This document shows positions 8,078 through 16,483 of a stretch of 55,164 nucleotides of DNA, one piece after another (position 1 is the first letter of the stretch; the number at the start of each line of letters is the position of its first letter). Origin of the DNA: CAYWNK01 sp047639615 (GTDB lineage Bacteria; Planctomycetota; UBA1135; GCA-002686595); contig JBLIOL010000001.1 of the NCBI GenBank assembly GCA_047639615.1, positions 1-55,164 on the forward strand, given 5' to 3'. The notes below the pieces were generated by a model, which ran no database searches, was not told where the DNA came from, and saw only the letters and a program-made list of their open reading frames with translations. Position numbers and translations under genes: made by a program.

Positions 8078-8117
8078 AAAAACAGGAAGAGGTCGCGCCA
8101 AAGGCGCGACCTCTTCC
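8078..8117 (-). terminator. Rho-independent terminator of the tRNA-fMet gene
   Basis: On the minus strand a perfect 15-bp GC-rich stem (8085-8099 with 8103-8117) closes a 3-nt TTT loop and is followed by ctgttttt, a canonical U-tract. It starts 7 bases after the encoded CCA of the tRNA. Confidence 0.88.
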
Positions 8118-8124
8118 GTGTAAG

Positions 8125-8201
8125 TGGTAGCGGGGGCAGGATTCGAACCTGCGACCTCCGGGTTATGAGCCCGACGAGCTGCCAGACTGCTCCACCCCGC
8201 G
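8125..8201 (-). tRNA. Initiator tRNA-fMet (CAT)
   Basis: 77 nt including an encoded CCA. The cloverleaf reads from CGCGGGG at 8201. The anticodon loop is CTCATAA (anticodon CAT), the T-loop is GGTTCGAATCC, and the 3' end is CCCCCGCTACCA. Initiator hallmarks are a non-Watson-Crick first pair (C1 opposite T72) and three consecutive G-C pairs at the base of the anticodon loop (GGG opposite CCC). It resembles E. coli tRNA-fMet almost throughout. It is 74 bases downstream of the HEAT-repeat gene on the same strand and is followed by two tandem terminators. Confidence 0.96.
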
Positions 8202-8275
8202 AACCATTTGCGTCGGCAGCGAGCAGTTTGCTGTCGACGGGGGGGAGTATGCCACCGGATCTGCCGTTGGCAAGC

Positions 8276-11119
8276 TTAGCCGCCGACTTTTTCCGGGTCC
8301 TTTGAATTCGTGGGCGCTGATTCCCGATCAGGCTCCACTTCCACCGGCGTCTTGGGGCGCTGAGCCCGGCGCAAACGGGCTGCTTGAGCCTCCTGAGCCA
8401 GCAATAGAGCACCCGGAGCATCCCCGAGCAGGTCCCCCCACAGACTGCCCTCGCCGGGCGCCGGCAGCTCCCCCGCCGCGAGCTGGGCCTCGGTCGGCAG
8501 CCCCTCGAAAGCCTTGACGACCTCCTCGAGCGCAGCCCAGCGGCCCTGGTTGGTGGCGGCTTGCGCGGACTTGGACCAGGCCAAGAGATGTTCGCTGCGC
8601 GCGGCTTGGGGCAGGTTGCGCCAAGCGCTGTGATGGAGGAGCCGACGCCAGAGCAAAGGCTGCTGCACGTGCTGCGCCAGCCGCTCCAAGTCCGTGACGT
8701 CCAACAACTGATCCGCGGCCCGATGTAAGTCCTCGTCCTCCACACTCATCAAGGCGCGCGCAAGCACGCGCGCATCGCGATCCAGTAGCTTGCCCGGTTC
8801 ACCCGCCAAGGGCGCGCCCGCGGCGAGCCGCTGCAGGAAGCGCAAGCGTTCGCGATGCACGAGCACCTTCAAACGCGCGGTCGTACCCTCGCCTGGCAAG
8901 GCGCGCGCGAAGGCCGCCAAGATAACTCCGCGCTGCTGCTCCGCACCCTCGCGCGCCACGCGCAGTCGCGCCTCCAAGAGCGACCACTCGGCGCTCTCCG
9001 TCTCGCTGGTGAGGGCCGGCAAATGACGCTCGAGCAGCGCTGCCGCCAACCAACCCGCTGTCTCTCCAAACGCCAAACGCGACTGCCCGCGCAACAGCTC
9101 CGCGCTCCAGCGCAGGACCTGACGGTGATCTTCTAAATCAAAGCCCGCCACCTGCGCCTGCTCAAGACCGGCGACGATGTGCAGGGCCGAATCCAAACGC
9201 ATGGCCAAAGCCGCGGGTGCTTCCGTCGCGCCCTCAGCTAGGGGCCCAGGCAAGACCGCCATCCAGCGAGCCGCGCGCATGCGCTGCTTGCCATCGGATC
9301 CGGAGAGCGTCAGTACAAGCTCGCCCAGGGCCACCGAGCGCTCGCGCTCCGCCCGGCGCAGGTCCCCCACCCCAGCGCGCTGCAAGAATTGATCGAGCGC
9401 GTCCGCGCCCGGCTGCCCGCGCAGCTGCCGCTCCACCAATTGGATCATGGCGGTCTGCAGATCGACCAAGGTCTCACCTACGGCCGCAGTCAGCAGCGCT
9501 TCCACCAACTGCGCGTTGCCGGTGCTGCGCTGGGAGCGCGCCTCCACCAGCAAGGGATCGGTGCCGAGGAAGCGCACCGAGCGTCGGCGCAACTCCGCAT
9601 CCCCCGCCACCAAGTCCGTACCTAGGCAAGCGAGCAAGCGCCCACGCGACTCCGCGCCAACGGACTCACCCGGCGCCAGCAGCGCCTTCTCCGTGAGCGA
9701 GTACACCGCCACGCGCAGGGCACTCGGCAAGGCACCCGCCTCCAGCAGGTCCAAGCACGTAGCAAGCTCCGCCGGCCCAGGACTGAGCCGGCCCAAGGCC
9801 GCCACAACCGCAAAGCGCACCGCGTCCGACTCCTCGCCCTCGCCCAAGAGGTCGCGCACCAAGGACGCACTGCCCTGCAGGAAGTCCTCCTCCCCACGCG
9901 CACCCGCGCGCTCGGCCAAGCGACTCCAAACATTCTGGGCCAGAATCAGATCATCCCCGTCCACCGGCGCGCCGCGACTGAGCAACTTGACTAGCACCTT
10001 CGACGCGAGCTGCACATCATCCACCAGCACCTCACTAGGAGCACCCTGCGCCGCCTGCGCCGCCGGCAAGCGCTCCAAGGCAGCGATCAACACCGGCGCC
10101 AAGTAAGGCGTGGCGTCTGCGAGTCGTTTGTGCAAAGCCAGTCGCAAGGACGCGCTGATAGGCGCCTCGGGACCGGCCGCCTGGGCCAGTTCAATCAGCG
10201 CCGAGAGCACCGCGTGCAAGGCCTTGGCCTCCGGCTCCACAGCGACGCGATCCAGCAAACTCGCCGCGACCTCATCGCGACCTTGTTCCTGTGCACCGAT
10301 GGCGCGCAGCAAGCGCTGGGCTGCCAGAATTCGAAGCTCCGGATCCGGCCCATCGAAGAGCTCCTGAGCCACCTTCGGATCCATCTCGAGCAAGCGCAAG
10401 CGCAGCTCGCGGGCGGTGTCGCTGGCTTGCACGAAGGCGGCGCGTACGGCCAAGGCCTCCGGCCCCATTTCCGTGGGCAGCGGCCCGGCGCTCTCGCCGT
10501 CAAGGACCCAGCGACCGAGGAAGGTCCGCAAGGACGCCCGCGCGCTGAGCTCCACCAAGCCTAGTGGACTGTGTTCGAGGAAAGGCAGCAGGCTCGGCGC
10601 CAAGTGCACCAGATCCAGCTCAGCCGCCACCACCATGGAGGCCGCGCGCAAATCCTGACTGGTATCCGGGCGCAGCTCGGGACCGGTGCCTAGCTCCAGG
10701 TGCCACTCCAAACGCCGCAGCCAGGGCTGCTCCTGTTCGCTGCCCAGGGCCATGTCCGACCGCAGCGCCTGCAGGGCAGCAGCCCGCGTCGCCTCGCGCT
10801 GCTGCTGGCGCGCGCCCGTAAGCCCCGGCGGCAGGGGCCGCCCCGCCTGCAGAATCAAGGCGTCCCGCCCAAGCACAGGATGCGCCATCAGTAGCACCCC
10901 AGCGGCCTCGGCCAGCTCTTCAGCAGTCAGAGCCTCCAAGGTACGCAGCACCGGACGCAGGCGCCTTCCAGCAGCCGCCTCGGCCTGGGTCTCCGGAAAG
11001 AGCGAGTCCGAATAGGAGCCGCCCGCTCCAAAGTGGGCCTCCACCAGCCCAGACATCGACAACGCAGCCAATACGAGGCACAGGACGAGACGCGCACCCT
11101 CTCCCAAGAGGGGTTGCAT
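8276..11119 (-). CDS. Secreted HEAT-like helical-repeat protein
   Basis: 947 residues from the ATG at 11119, chosen because it begins with a signal peptide (MQPLLGEGARLVLCLVLAAL, ending near GLVEAHF). An upstream in-frame ATG at 11191 gives an Arg-rich leader. The rest is almost wholly alpha-helical, rich in Ala, Leu, Arg and Glu, with repeated segments such as DPELRILAAQRLLRAIGAQ, SDAVRFAVVAALGRLSPG and ALRVAVYSLTEKALL that look like degenerate HEAT repeats. No catalytic motif is visible. It is the last protein gene of the minus-strand biosynthetic cluster. The gap to aroK is 127 bases, so co-transcription is uncertain. Probably a periplasmic scaffold; the specific role is unknown. Confidence 0.78.
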   Translation of the reverse strand: MQPLLGEGARLVLCLVLAALSMSGLVEAHFGAGGSYSDSLFPETQAEAAAGRRLRPVLRTLEALTAEELAEAAGVLLMAHPVLGRDALILQAGRPLPPGLTGARQQQREATRAAALQALRSDMALGSEQEQPWLRRLEWHLELGTGPELRPDTSQDLRAASMVVAAELDLVHLAPSLLPFLEHSPLGLVELSARASLRTFLGRWVLDGESAGPLPTEMGPEALAVRAAFVQASDTARELRLRLLEMDPKVAQELFDGPDPELRILAAQRLLRAIGAQEQGRDEVAASLLDRVAVEPEAKALHAVLSALIELAQAAGPEAPISASLRLALHKRLADATPYLAPVLIAALERLPAAQAAQGAPSEVLVDDVQLASKVLVKLLSRGAPVDGDDLILAQNVWSRLAERAGARGEEDFLQGSASLVRDLLGEGEESDAVRFAVVAALGRLSPGPAELATCLDLLEAGALPSALRVAVYSLTEKALLAPGESVGAESRGRLLACLGTDLVAGDAELRRRSVRFLGTDPLLVEARSQRSTGNAQLVEALLTAAVGETLVDLQTAMIQLVERQLRGQPGADALDQFLQRAGVGDLRRAERERSVALGELVLTLSGSDGKQRMRAARWMAVLPGPLAEGATEAPAALAMRLDSALHIVAGLEQAQVAGFDLEDHRQVLRWSAELLRGQSRLAFGETAGWLAAALLERHLPALTSETESAEWSLLEARLRVAREGAEQQRGVILAAFARALPGEGTTARLKVLVHRERLRFLQRLAAGAPLAGEPGKLLDRDARVLARALMSVEDEDLHRAADQLLDVTDLERLAQHVQQPLLWRRLLHHSAWRNLPQAARSEHLLAWSKSAQAATNQGRWAALEEVVKAFEGLPTEAQLAAGELPAPGEGSLWGDLLGDAPGALLLAQEAQAARLRRAQRPKTPVEVEPDRESAPTNSKDPEKVGG

Positions 11120-11246
11120 TCGCGGCCACTCGGGCCTTCTCGTCGGCGTTCTCACTACACTTCCTATCGTACCGAGGCGCCCGCCGATCACGTGTCCGAG
11201 TGCGCTTTCTGTCCGCTCCGAGACGCATGACGCCCCATCCGCGAGA

Positions 11247-11804
11247 TCACTCCGCCAGCAAGGCCTGCAGCTCGAGCAGCACTTGGTCCGGATCTAGGTC
11301 ATCCACATCGAGCACGTGCTGAGCCACTTCCGCATACAGGGCCCTACGCTGATCGGCCACCGCCGCCATCTCCTCCGCCGGCGGCGCACCGGTCAGACTG
11401 GGCCGCAGAGTGCCGTCCGCTATCAAGCGTTCAGCCAGGCGATCCGGCTCGGCCCGCAGCCAGACACAAATCGAACGCTGGCGCAGGAGCTCACGCGAGC
11501 CCGCGTCCAACACCGCCCCACCGCCCGTGGCCAGCACCCCGAAGCTAGGCGTCTCCTGGCCCAACAGCTGCGCCAAAGCGCGCGCCTCCAAACCCCGAAA
11601 GGCCGGCTCCCCCAGCTCCTCGAAGAGCTCCCCCGCCGTGCGCCCGAAACCTGCCTGCGCAAGCTCAACCAACGCATCATCCAAGTCCACGAACCCCACA
11701 CCCAGGGCCTTAGCCAAAGCTCGTCCACTGGTGCTCTTGCCCGAGCAGCGCTGCCCCACAAGCGTCACCGGCAGGCTCACGGGTAAGCCAGACCCGCCGC
11801 TCAT
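11247..11804 (-). CDS. aroK: Shikimate kinase
   Basis: 185 residues, the usual length for the family. Phosphorylates shikimate at the 3-OH with ATP, fifth step of the shikimate pathway, in the cytoplasm. Walker A GQRCSGKST at 17-25, shikimate-binding DLDD at 40-43, FR at 69-70, ATGGGAV at 92-98, and the Arg lid with LRPSLTG are all present. The start overlaps the stop of aroDE by 4 bases (ATGA), so the two are translationally coupled, which gives three consecutive shikimate steps together. It is separate from aroDE although adjacent. Confidence 0.95.
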   Translation of the reverse strand: MSGGSGLPVSLPVTLVGQRCSGKSTSGRALAKALGVGFVDLDDALVELAQAGFGRTAGELFEELGEPAFRGLEARALAQLLGQETPSFGVLATGGGAVLDAGSRELLRQRSICVWLRAEPDRLAERLIADGTLRPSLTGAPPAEEMAAVADQRRALYAEVAQHVLDVDDLDPDQVLLELQALLAE

Positions 11805-13345
11805 TCGCCGCCCCCCGGCCGCGCCCTGCGCGCCAGCACGCCTTCCAAAGCCGCGCGCATCAGAGGCTCATCCGGCGCCTGGTGCGTGAACAGTTCAAAC
11901 TGCTCCTTGGCCTGGCGCACGAACCACTCCGCACCGGGCACCGCCGTACAACCCCTTGCCGCCGCGGCCGCCAAGAGCGGCGTGCGAATCGGGCTGTACA
12001 CCGCGTCGAGTACCAGGCTCCCCGCATGGATCCACTCCTCCGGAATCGGCAGCTCGCCATCCGTCGGGCTGCCCGCCGTACCCACCGGCGTGCAATGCAC
12101 CAGCACATCCCAAGCGTGCTCCGGAATGCTCTCCCAGGGAATCATCTCGAGACTGAGCTCATCGGCCAAAGCACGCGCCCTCTCTGGATCACGTGCCGCG
12201 ATCACCGGCCGCGTATCACACTCGATCAAGGCGCCCAGAGCCGCCCGCGCCGCACCGCCCGCACCGAGCACCAGCGGCTTCGAAGCAGCGACCGCCACCG
12301 GTCGACCAGGCTCCGAACTGTGCACATGGAAAGCGCGCTCCAGCGTCTCGCGCACCGCGCCCACGTCCGTGTTGAACCCGCGCCAACCCTTGCGGTCGCG
12401 CACGAGCGTGTTGCAAGCGCCGTTGCGCTGGCTGCGATCATCGACCTCGTAGGCCGCCGCGAAGGCCGCCTCCTTAAAGGGCGCAGTGACCGAGAAGCCG
12501 CGGAAGTTCTCGTCATCCGCAAGCTCCAAGAAACGTTCAAGATTCGCCGGCTCAAGCGCCACATACACCGCGTCCAAATGCGCGTGCTTGAGCGCCATGC
12601 CCTGCACAAAGGGCGAGACCGAGTGCCCGATGGGATTACCCACCACACCTAGCACCGCAGTCTCGGGCGAGAAGCCACCCGGAGGCGCCAAGCCCACCAA
12701 TTCATCGATACGCAGCTGCCCCGGCGCGGTCGGCTCCATAGCTCCTACACCGGGCAACTCCGCCGCTGCCGCGTAGGTGAAAGGTGATCCAAAAATCGGC
12801 GCCAACACGCGCGTGAATGCACCCGCCGGCCCCGAGCAGAACGCGATCAAGCCCCCACGCGCCTGGCGCAGGTGCTGCATCATGCGCAGGCCATCTTCCG
12901 TGCAACGCGCATGGGTCACGAGCTTGACCGCATCGCCTTCATACAGCACCGCTCGAATCTCTTCGTCCAGCGCCGCGATGTCCATGGGCGTGCACTCGAG
13001 CTCATGCCGCGACACGATGCGATGGCACGGCGCTTCCACCTCGCCCAGCTCCAAGGACAAGGTCCAGTCGATGTCCACAAAGCGCGCACCCGCCCGCGCC
13101 GCCGACTGCAACAAATCGCAGCGCTCATCCAAGCTGCCGCGGAAGGTCCCAAAGGCCTCGGCCCCGTGCACGGTCACAATCACCGGCACCGGACACTCTT
13201 TCATGAACGCTCGCAAGCGCTCCTCCCCCGGATGCGGAATGCGATCCAGCCGCAACTCCACCAAGTCAGCCAAGGGCGCCTGCTGCAAAGCGCGCCGCGC
13301 CAACAAATCGAAATCACCAGCGAGTAAGGAAACGACGGTAGCCAT
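11801..13345 (-). CDS. aroDE: Bifunctional 3-dehydroquinate dehydratase (type I) / shikimate dehydrogenase
   Basis: 514 residues, two enzymes fused in the order AroD-AroE. Residues 1-220 form type I dehydroquinase: VELRLDRI near 29-36, general base His114 in SRHELE, Schiff-base Lys141 in VKLVTHA, and the C-terminal lid PGQLRIDEL. Residues 230-505 form shikimate dehydrogenase: GNPIGHSVSP at 236-245, VTAPFKE with catalytic Lys291, CNTL at 311, GFNTD with catalytic Asp327, and the NADP-binding LGAGGAARAAL. It converts 3-dehydroquinate to 3-dehydroshikimate and then to shikimate. Plants and some bacteria, including planctomycetes, carry this fusion. It is coupled to aroK by overlap and separated by 56 bases from the DUF2520 gene. 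Confidence 0.95.
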   Translation of the reverse strand: MATVVSLLAGDFDLLARRALQQAPLADLVELRLDRIPHPGEERLRAFMKECPVPVIVTVHGAEAFGTFRGSLDERCDLLQSAARAGARFVDIDWTLSLELGEVEAPCHRIVSRHELECTPMDIAALDEEIRAVLYEGDAVKLVTHARCTEDGLRMMQHLRQARGGLIAFCSGPAGAFTRVLAPIFGSPFTYAAAAELPGVGAMEPTAPGQLRIDELVGLAPPGGFSPETAVLGVVGNPIGHSVSPFVQGMALKHAHLDAVYVALEPANLERFLELADDENFRGFSVTAPFKEAAFAAAYEVDDRSQRNGACNTLVRDRKGWRGFNTDVGAVRETLERAFHVHSSEPGRPVAVAASKPLVLGAGGAARAALGALIECDTRPVIAARDPERARALADELSLEMIPWESIPEHAWDVLVHCTPVGTAGSPTDGELPIPEEWIHAGSLVLDAVYSPIRTPLLAAAAARGCTAVPGAEWFVRQAKEQFELFTHQAPDEPLMRAALEGVLARRARPGGGE

Positions 13346-13401
13346 GGCTGAAGACTGTACGCATGCCAGGCCCGATTGGAACCTCCGCTACGCCGGACTC
13401 C

Positions 13402-14214
13402 TCACTCTTCGGCCAGGAGACCCTCTAGGGTCTTACGCACTAGGTCCTGCAGTTCGCGCGCCTCGGGACCAGCAACTTCACGGTGGGCTTCCACCGTGTC
13501 CCAATCGCCGCGGGCGATCGGGCCGGAGAGTGCCTCGCGGGGCTCCTTGGAATGCAGGTTGACCGCCACGCTAGTGAGCAAGCTGGAAAGGCCACGGCGT
13601 GCCACGTCTGCCTCCAAGCCAAGCTTCAGCAGCTCGGCGCGCGAGCGATGCAGGAGCGCGACGGCTCCCTGGGCCAAGAGTGCCGCAGCTGCGTGATAGC
13701 GCAGGCGTTGGTCCTGGGCCAACTCGATCGCCTGGGCGCCGATGCTGTGCACTAGGGACTGCGCCCTCTCGCGCGCAAGCGCGCTGCCGGAGATGCTGCA
13801 CAGGGCGCCTTGCCAGAGGGGCACGGGCGTGTCCGGATGCATGGCGAGCAAGGGGTGCAAGACCCCGGTCTCCCAGCCTGCGTCCGCTAAGGGTTGCAAG
13901 GGTTCGACTCCCAGGGCGCCGGCCAAGTGCAGGGCAACGGGCGCTTGCTCTCCGGAACCATGAGCGTACTCAGCAAGCTGTGCTGCCACTTTGCCGACGG
14001 CCGGATCGGGCACGGCCAAGAGCACCGTCTGCGCTTGGGCCAGCTGCTCGAGGGTGCGCGTGGAGGCACGCGGACCAAGTAAGTCCACACAGGCTTCGGC
14101 ACGTTCAGGCTGGCGCGCCCAGACCCAGACCTCGCAGTCCTCATTACTAGCGATCAGGGCGCGGGCGATGGCATGGCTCGCACCTCCCGTTCCCGTGATT
14201 CCAATGCTCGTCAC
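13402..14214 (-). CDS. Rossmann-like / DUF2520 NAD(P)-binding oxidoreductase
   Basis: 270 residues. An N-terminal Rossmann fold (GITGTGGASHAIARAL, residues 4-19, with VLLAVPDPAVGKVA as the following strands) precedes an all-helical dimerisation domain with HPLLAMH and SGPIARGDWDTV, the signature of DUF2520. The architecture resembles ProC and ketopantoate reductase. In Mycobacterium a DUF2520 gene sits between folK and panC (Rv3603c neighbourhood, from memory), and here folK, panC and this gene share one operon. A role in pantothenate synthesis, for example ketopantoate reduction, is therefore an attractive inference, not shown. The start overlaps the spoVG stop by 4 bases (ATGA). Confidence 0.85.
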   Translation of the reverse strand: MTSIGITGTGGASHAIARALIASNEDCEVWVWARQPERAEACVDLLGPRASTRTLEQLAQAQTVLLAVPDPAVGKVAAQLAEYAHGSGEQAPVALHLAGALGVEPLQPLADAGWETGVLHPLLAMHPDTPVPLWQGALCSISGSALARERAQSLVHSIGAQAIELAQDQRLRYHAAAALLAQGAVALLHRSRAELLKLGLEADVARRGLSSLLTSVAVNLHSKEPREALSGPIARGDWDTVEAHREVAGPEARELQDLVRKTLEGLLAEE

Positions 14215-14657
14215 GGCCGCGGCTCCTCGCCCACACTCAGGTAGTCGTAGTCGAGATCATCGAACTCCACCGCCCGATAGCCGTCCTGCTTGGAGCGCTC
14301 GAGCTCCACGCTGTAGGCACCGAGCACCGCCCCCTGCACAAACTCGCGCGCACGTTGGTGGATCGGATGCGCGATGTCCGCGTAGAAGCGCTTGCGCCCG
14401 CTCGTCTGGCCGCGGCCATCGGCCAGGCGTGCACCGCAATCGCCGCAGTAGCGCGAACGCAGGGAATTCTTGTGCGAGCAACGCAGACAGCGGTCGCAGA
14501 GCTTGCGACTGGGCATGGCCACGAACAGGCCATTGGGTCCCTCGATGATCTTGATGTCGCGCACCACGAGCGTGTCATCGATGGTGATGCTCGCGAAGCC
14601 CAGGAGCTTGTCCATGGGACGCGGCAACAGTTTGACTCGGATCTCGGTCAGGTTCAT
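14211..14657 (-). CDS. spoVG: SpoVG-family regulator with inserted zinc ribbon
   Basis: 148 residues from the ATG at 14657 (MNLTEIRVKL); the frame is open upstream to 14702, but the SpoVG fold starts here. Core SpoVG motifs are intact: FASITIDDTLVVRDIKIIEG (21-40), NGLFVAMPSRK (42-52), DIAHPIH (94-100) and a C-terminal helix. Between AMPSRK and DIAHPI, where Firmicute SpoVG has about ten residues, lies a roughly 40-residue insert with five cysteines (54, 57, 60, 71, 74; CLRC and CGDC), a zinc-ribbon pattern. SpoVG proteins bind nucleic acid and tune septation and gene expression. I recall similar inserts in planctomycetes. It lies between ispE (55 bases upstream) and the DUF2520 gene (overlapping). 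Confidence 0.92.
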   Translation of the reverse strand: MNLTEIRVKLLPRPMDKLLGFASITIDDTLVVRDIKIIEGPNGLFVAMPSRKLCDRCLRCSHKNSLRSRYCGDCGARLADGRGQTSGRKRFYADIAHPIHQRAREFVQGAVLGAYSVELERSKQDGYRAVEFDDLDYDYLSVGEEPRP

Positions 14658-14712
14658 AGGCTGGCTAACACTGGTGTAAGCAATGCCGGGACCTGATTCC
14701 AACCCTCGCTTC

Positions 14713-15606
14713 TCAGGCGAACGGTCCGTGCCAGATCAGGCGAGCCTGCGGGAAGGCTGAGCGGGCCTTGGCGGCTAGCGGCTCAGCCTCTGCGGCATCG
14801 GCGCAGAGGGCGAAGAAGCTGCTACCGCTGCCGCTGAGGCAAAAGCGGCGTCCGTCCAGCTGCTCGAGGCCTGCGGACCAGGATTCGAGGCCCGGAATGG
14901 CCGCTAGAGCCGCTTGTTCGAGATCATTGCTCAGGGCAGCGCGGGCCGCCGCCGGCTCCAGGGCCGCAAAGTCCGCAGGATCCGACAGAGCTGCGGACCG
15001 CGGGGCCCCAAGCGCCCCAAAGACCGGCCCCGTGGCCGCCCGCAGATCAGGCGTCACCAGCACCGCGCACCAGCCCTTAGGCAAGCCAGCAAGCCGTTCC
15101 ACGCGCTCGCCGCGGCCGCGGCAACGTCCGTGCAAGCTAGGTCGAGCCGCGTCAAAGAAGACCGTGTCCGACCCCACGCTCGCGAGCCACTCCGAGCGCC
15201 AGCTGGCGCCCAAGTCGCACTCCAGGAGCTCCTCCAAGAGGTGCAAGGCCGTGGCCGCATCCGAGCTGCCGCCCCCCAGGCCGGCTTGGCTGGGCACGTG
15301 CTTGTCGAGCCGTAGCTCCAGGCCATTCGGCACGGCAATGCCCAGTTCCTCGGCGCGCGCAAGTCCTGCAAGCAAGGCCCCCACCGCAAGATTGCGCTCG
15401 TCCGTCGGCACATCCGCACTGCCCGCCGGACCGCCAACGCTGCAGCTGACTCCTGCACCAGGGGCGACACTCAGCTCCAACCGATCCGCCAGGCCGATGC
15501 CCACCATGACCGTGTCGAGCTCATGGAATCCGTCAGCGCGTTTCCCAAGCACGGCCAAGTGCAGGTTGAGTTTCGCCGGCGCGCTGCCACTTACGACTCG
15601 CTTCAC
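14713..15606 (-). CDS. ispE: 4-diphosphocytidyl-2-C-methyl-D-erythritol kinase
   Basis: 297 residues. GHMP kinase of the MEP isoprenoid pathway; phosphorylates the 2-OH of CDP-methylerythritol with ATP in the cytoplasm. Visible motifs are PAKLNLHLAVLGKRADGFHE at the N-terminus (catalytic Lys and substrate loop), the glycine-rich ATP loop PSQAGLGGGSSDAA near 105-118, and the C-terminal LSGSGSSFFAL. The length is normal. The ATG overlaps the panC stop by 4 bases, indicating translational coupling. Confidence 0.95.
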   Translation of the reverse strand: MKRVVSGSAPAKLNLHLAVLGKRADGFHELDTVMVGIGLADRLELSVAPGAGVSCSVGGPAGSADVPTDERNLAVGALLAGLARAEELGIAVPNGLELRLDKHVPSQAGLGGGSSDAATALHLLEELLECDLGASWRSEWLASVGSDTVFFDAARPSLHGRCRGRGERVERLAGLPKGWCAVLVTPDLRAATGPVFGALGAPRSAALSDPADFAALEPAAARAALSNDLEQAALAAIPGLESWSAGLEQLDGRRFCLSGSGSSFFALCADAAEAEPLAAKARSAFPQARLIWHGPFA

Positions 15607-16481
15607 GACAGCTGCAGGTTGTCGATCAAGCGCACGGGCCCGTTACTGCCCTCCGCCTGGGCCGCGACCAAGGCCACCGCTTCGGTAAGGGCGCCCCCGG
15701 GTTCCTCGAGGGTCCAGTGCCCAGGATTGCGCACGGCTGCGTATTCCACATCGAGCTTGGAATCACGGAGGACCGCATGCATACAGCGCGAGAGCACTCC
15801 CGCGTGACGTTCCCCCTGCTGCCAAAGTTCCTTGGCAGCAAATAGGGCCCGCGAGATAAAAAGCCCCTGCTCATGGCCGGCCTCGCCGAGCCGCGCATTG
15901 CGCGAGGAGAGCGCAATCCCCGACTCTTCGCGCACCGTCGGCATGACGACGACCTCAGGCCCGCCGCGCCGCTCGGCCACATCGCTCACCACCAAGCACT
16001 GCTGAAAGTCCTTGGCGCCGAAGTACGCGCGCGTTGGTTCGACCACTTCAAACAAGCGCCCAACGATGGTGGCTACGCCCTCCAAGTGACCGGGCCGATA
16101 CTCGCCTTCGAGGCCCAGCGCACCCATTCCCGGATCGAGCATGGACTCAGCGACGAGGCCTCCACTCCCGTTCAATTGCCCCGGAAAGAACTCCTCAAGC
16201 GTGCCACCAAAAGCCATGGCGCAGCCGACGCCGGCGAGTTTGCTCGCGTCCCCTTCCAAGTCGCGCGGGTAACGCTCCAGGTCGGTGGGGTCATTGAACT
16301 GCAAGGGGTTCACAAAAATGCTCACGCACACCTGATCGTTGTCCTTGACCGCCTGCTCCACCAGGGCCAAGTGACCCACGTGCAAGTACCCCATGGTGGG
16401 CACGAATCCAAGGCTCTCCCCACGCGCACGCACCGCACGACACCAGGCCATGGCAGCGCTCACGTCAGGGATACTCTGCAT
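15603..16481 (-). CDS. panC: Pantoate--beta-alanine ligase (pantothenate synthetase)
   Basis: 292 residues. Joins pantoate and beta-alanine using ATP via pantoyl-adenylate, the last step to pantothenate. Family motifs: FVPTMGYLHVGHL (HxGH nucleotide-binding motif; family members usually have MGxLHxGH), VSIFVNPLQFN, DLERYPRDLEGD, YFGAKDFQQ (about 152-160), and ALSSRNARL near 193. The length is typical. It lies 2 bases after folK and overlaps ispE by 4 bases. Confidence 0.95.
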   Translation of the reverse strand: MQSIPDVSAAMAWCRAVRARGESLGFVPTMGYLHVGHLALVEQAVKDNDQVCVSIFVNPLQFNDPTDLERYPRDLEGDASKLAGVGCAMAFGGTLEEFFPGQLNGSGGLVAESMLDPGMGALGLEGEYRPGHLEGVATIVGRLFEVVEPTRAYFGAKDFQQCLVVSDVAERRGGPEVVVMPTVREESGIALSSRNARLGEAGHEQGLFISRALFAAKELWQQGERHAGVLSRCMHAVLRDSKLDVEYAAVRNPGHWTLEEPGGALTEAVALVAAQAEGSNGPVRLIDNLQLS

Positions 16482-16483
16482 AC

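Larger units (their letters stand above)
7902..8129. repeat. 114-bp tandem duplication downstream of the initiator tRNA
   Basis: Two direct copies, 7902-8015 and 8016-8129, have exactly 114-bp period and roughly 85-90% identity by eye. The half nearer the tRNA is almost identical (aaaggcgcgacctcttccg and on) and the other half has diverged. Each copy contains a minus-strand terminator. The junction at about 8004-8021 repeats the last bases of the tRNA acceptor (tagcgggg preceded by gtaagtg), with the CCA position altered. This is a tandem duplication that captured the 3' tip of the tRNA gene plus its terminator. Confidence 0.85.
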
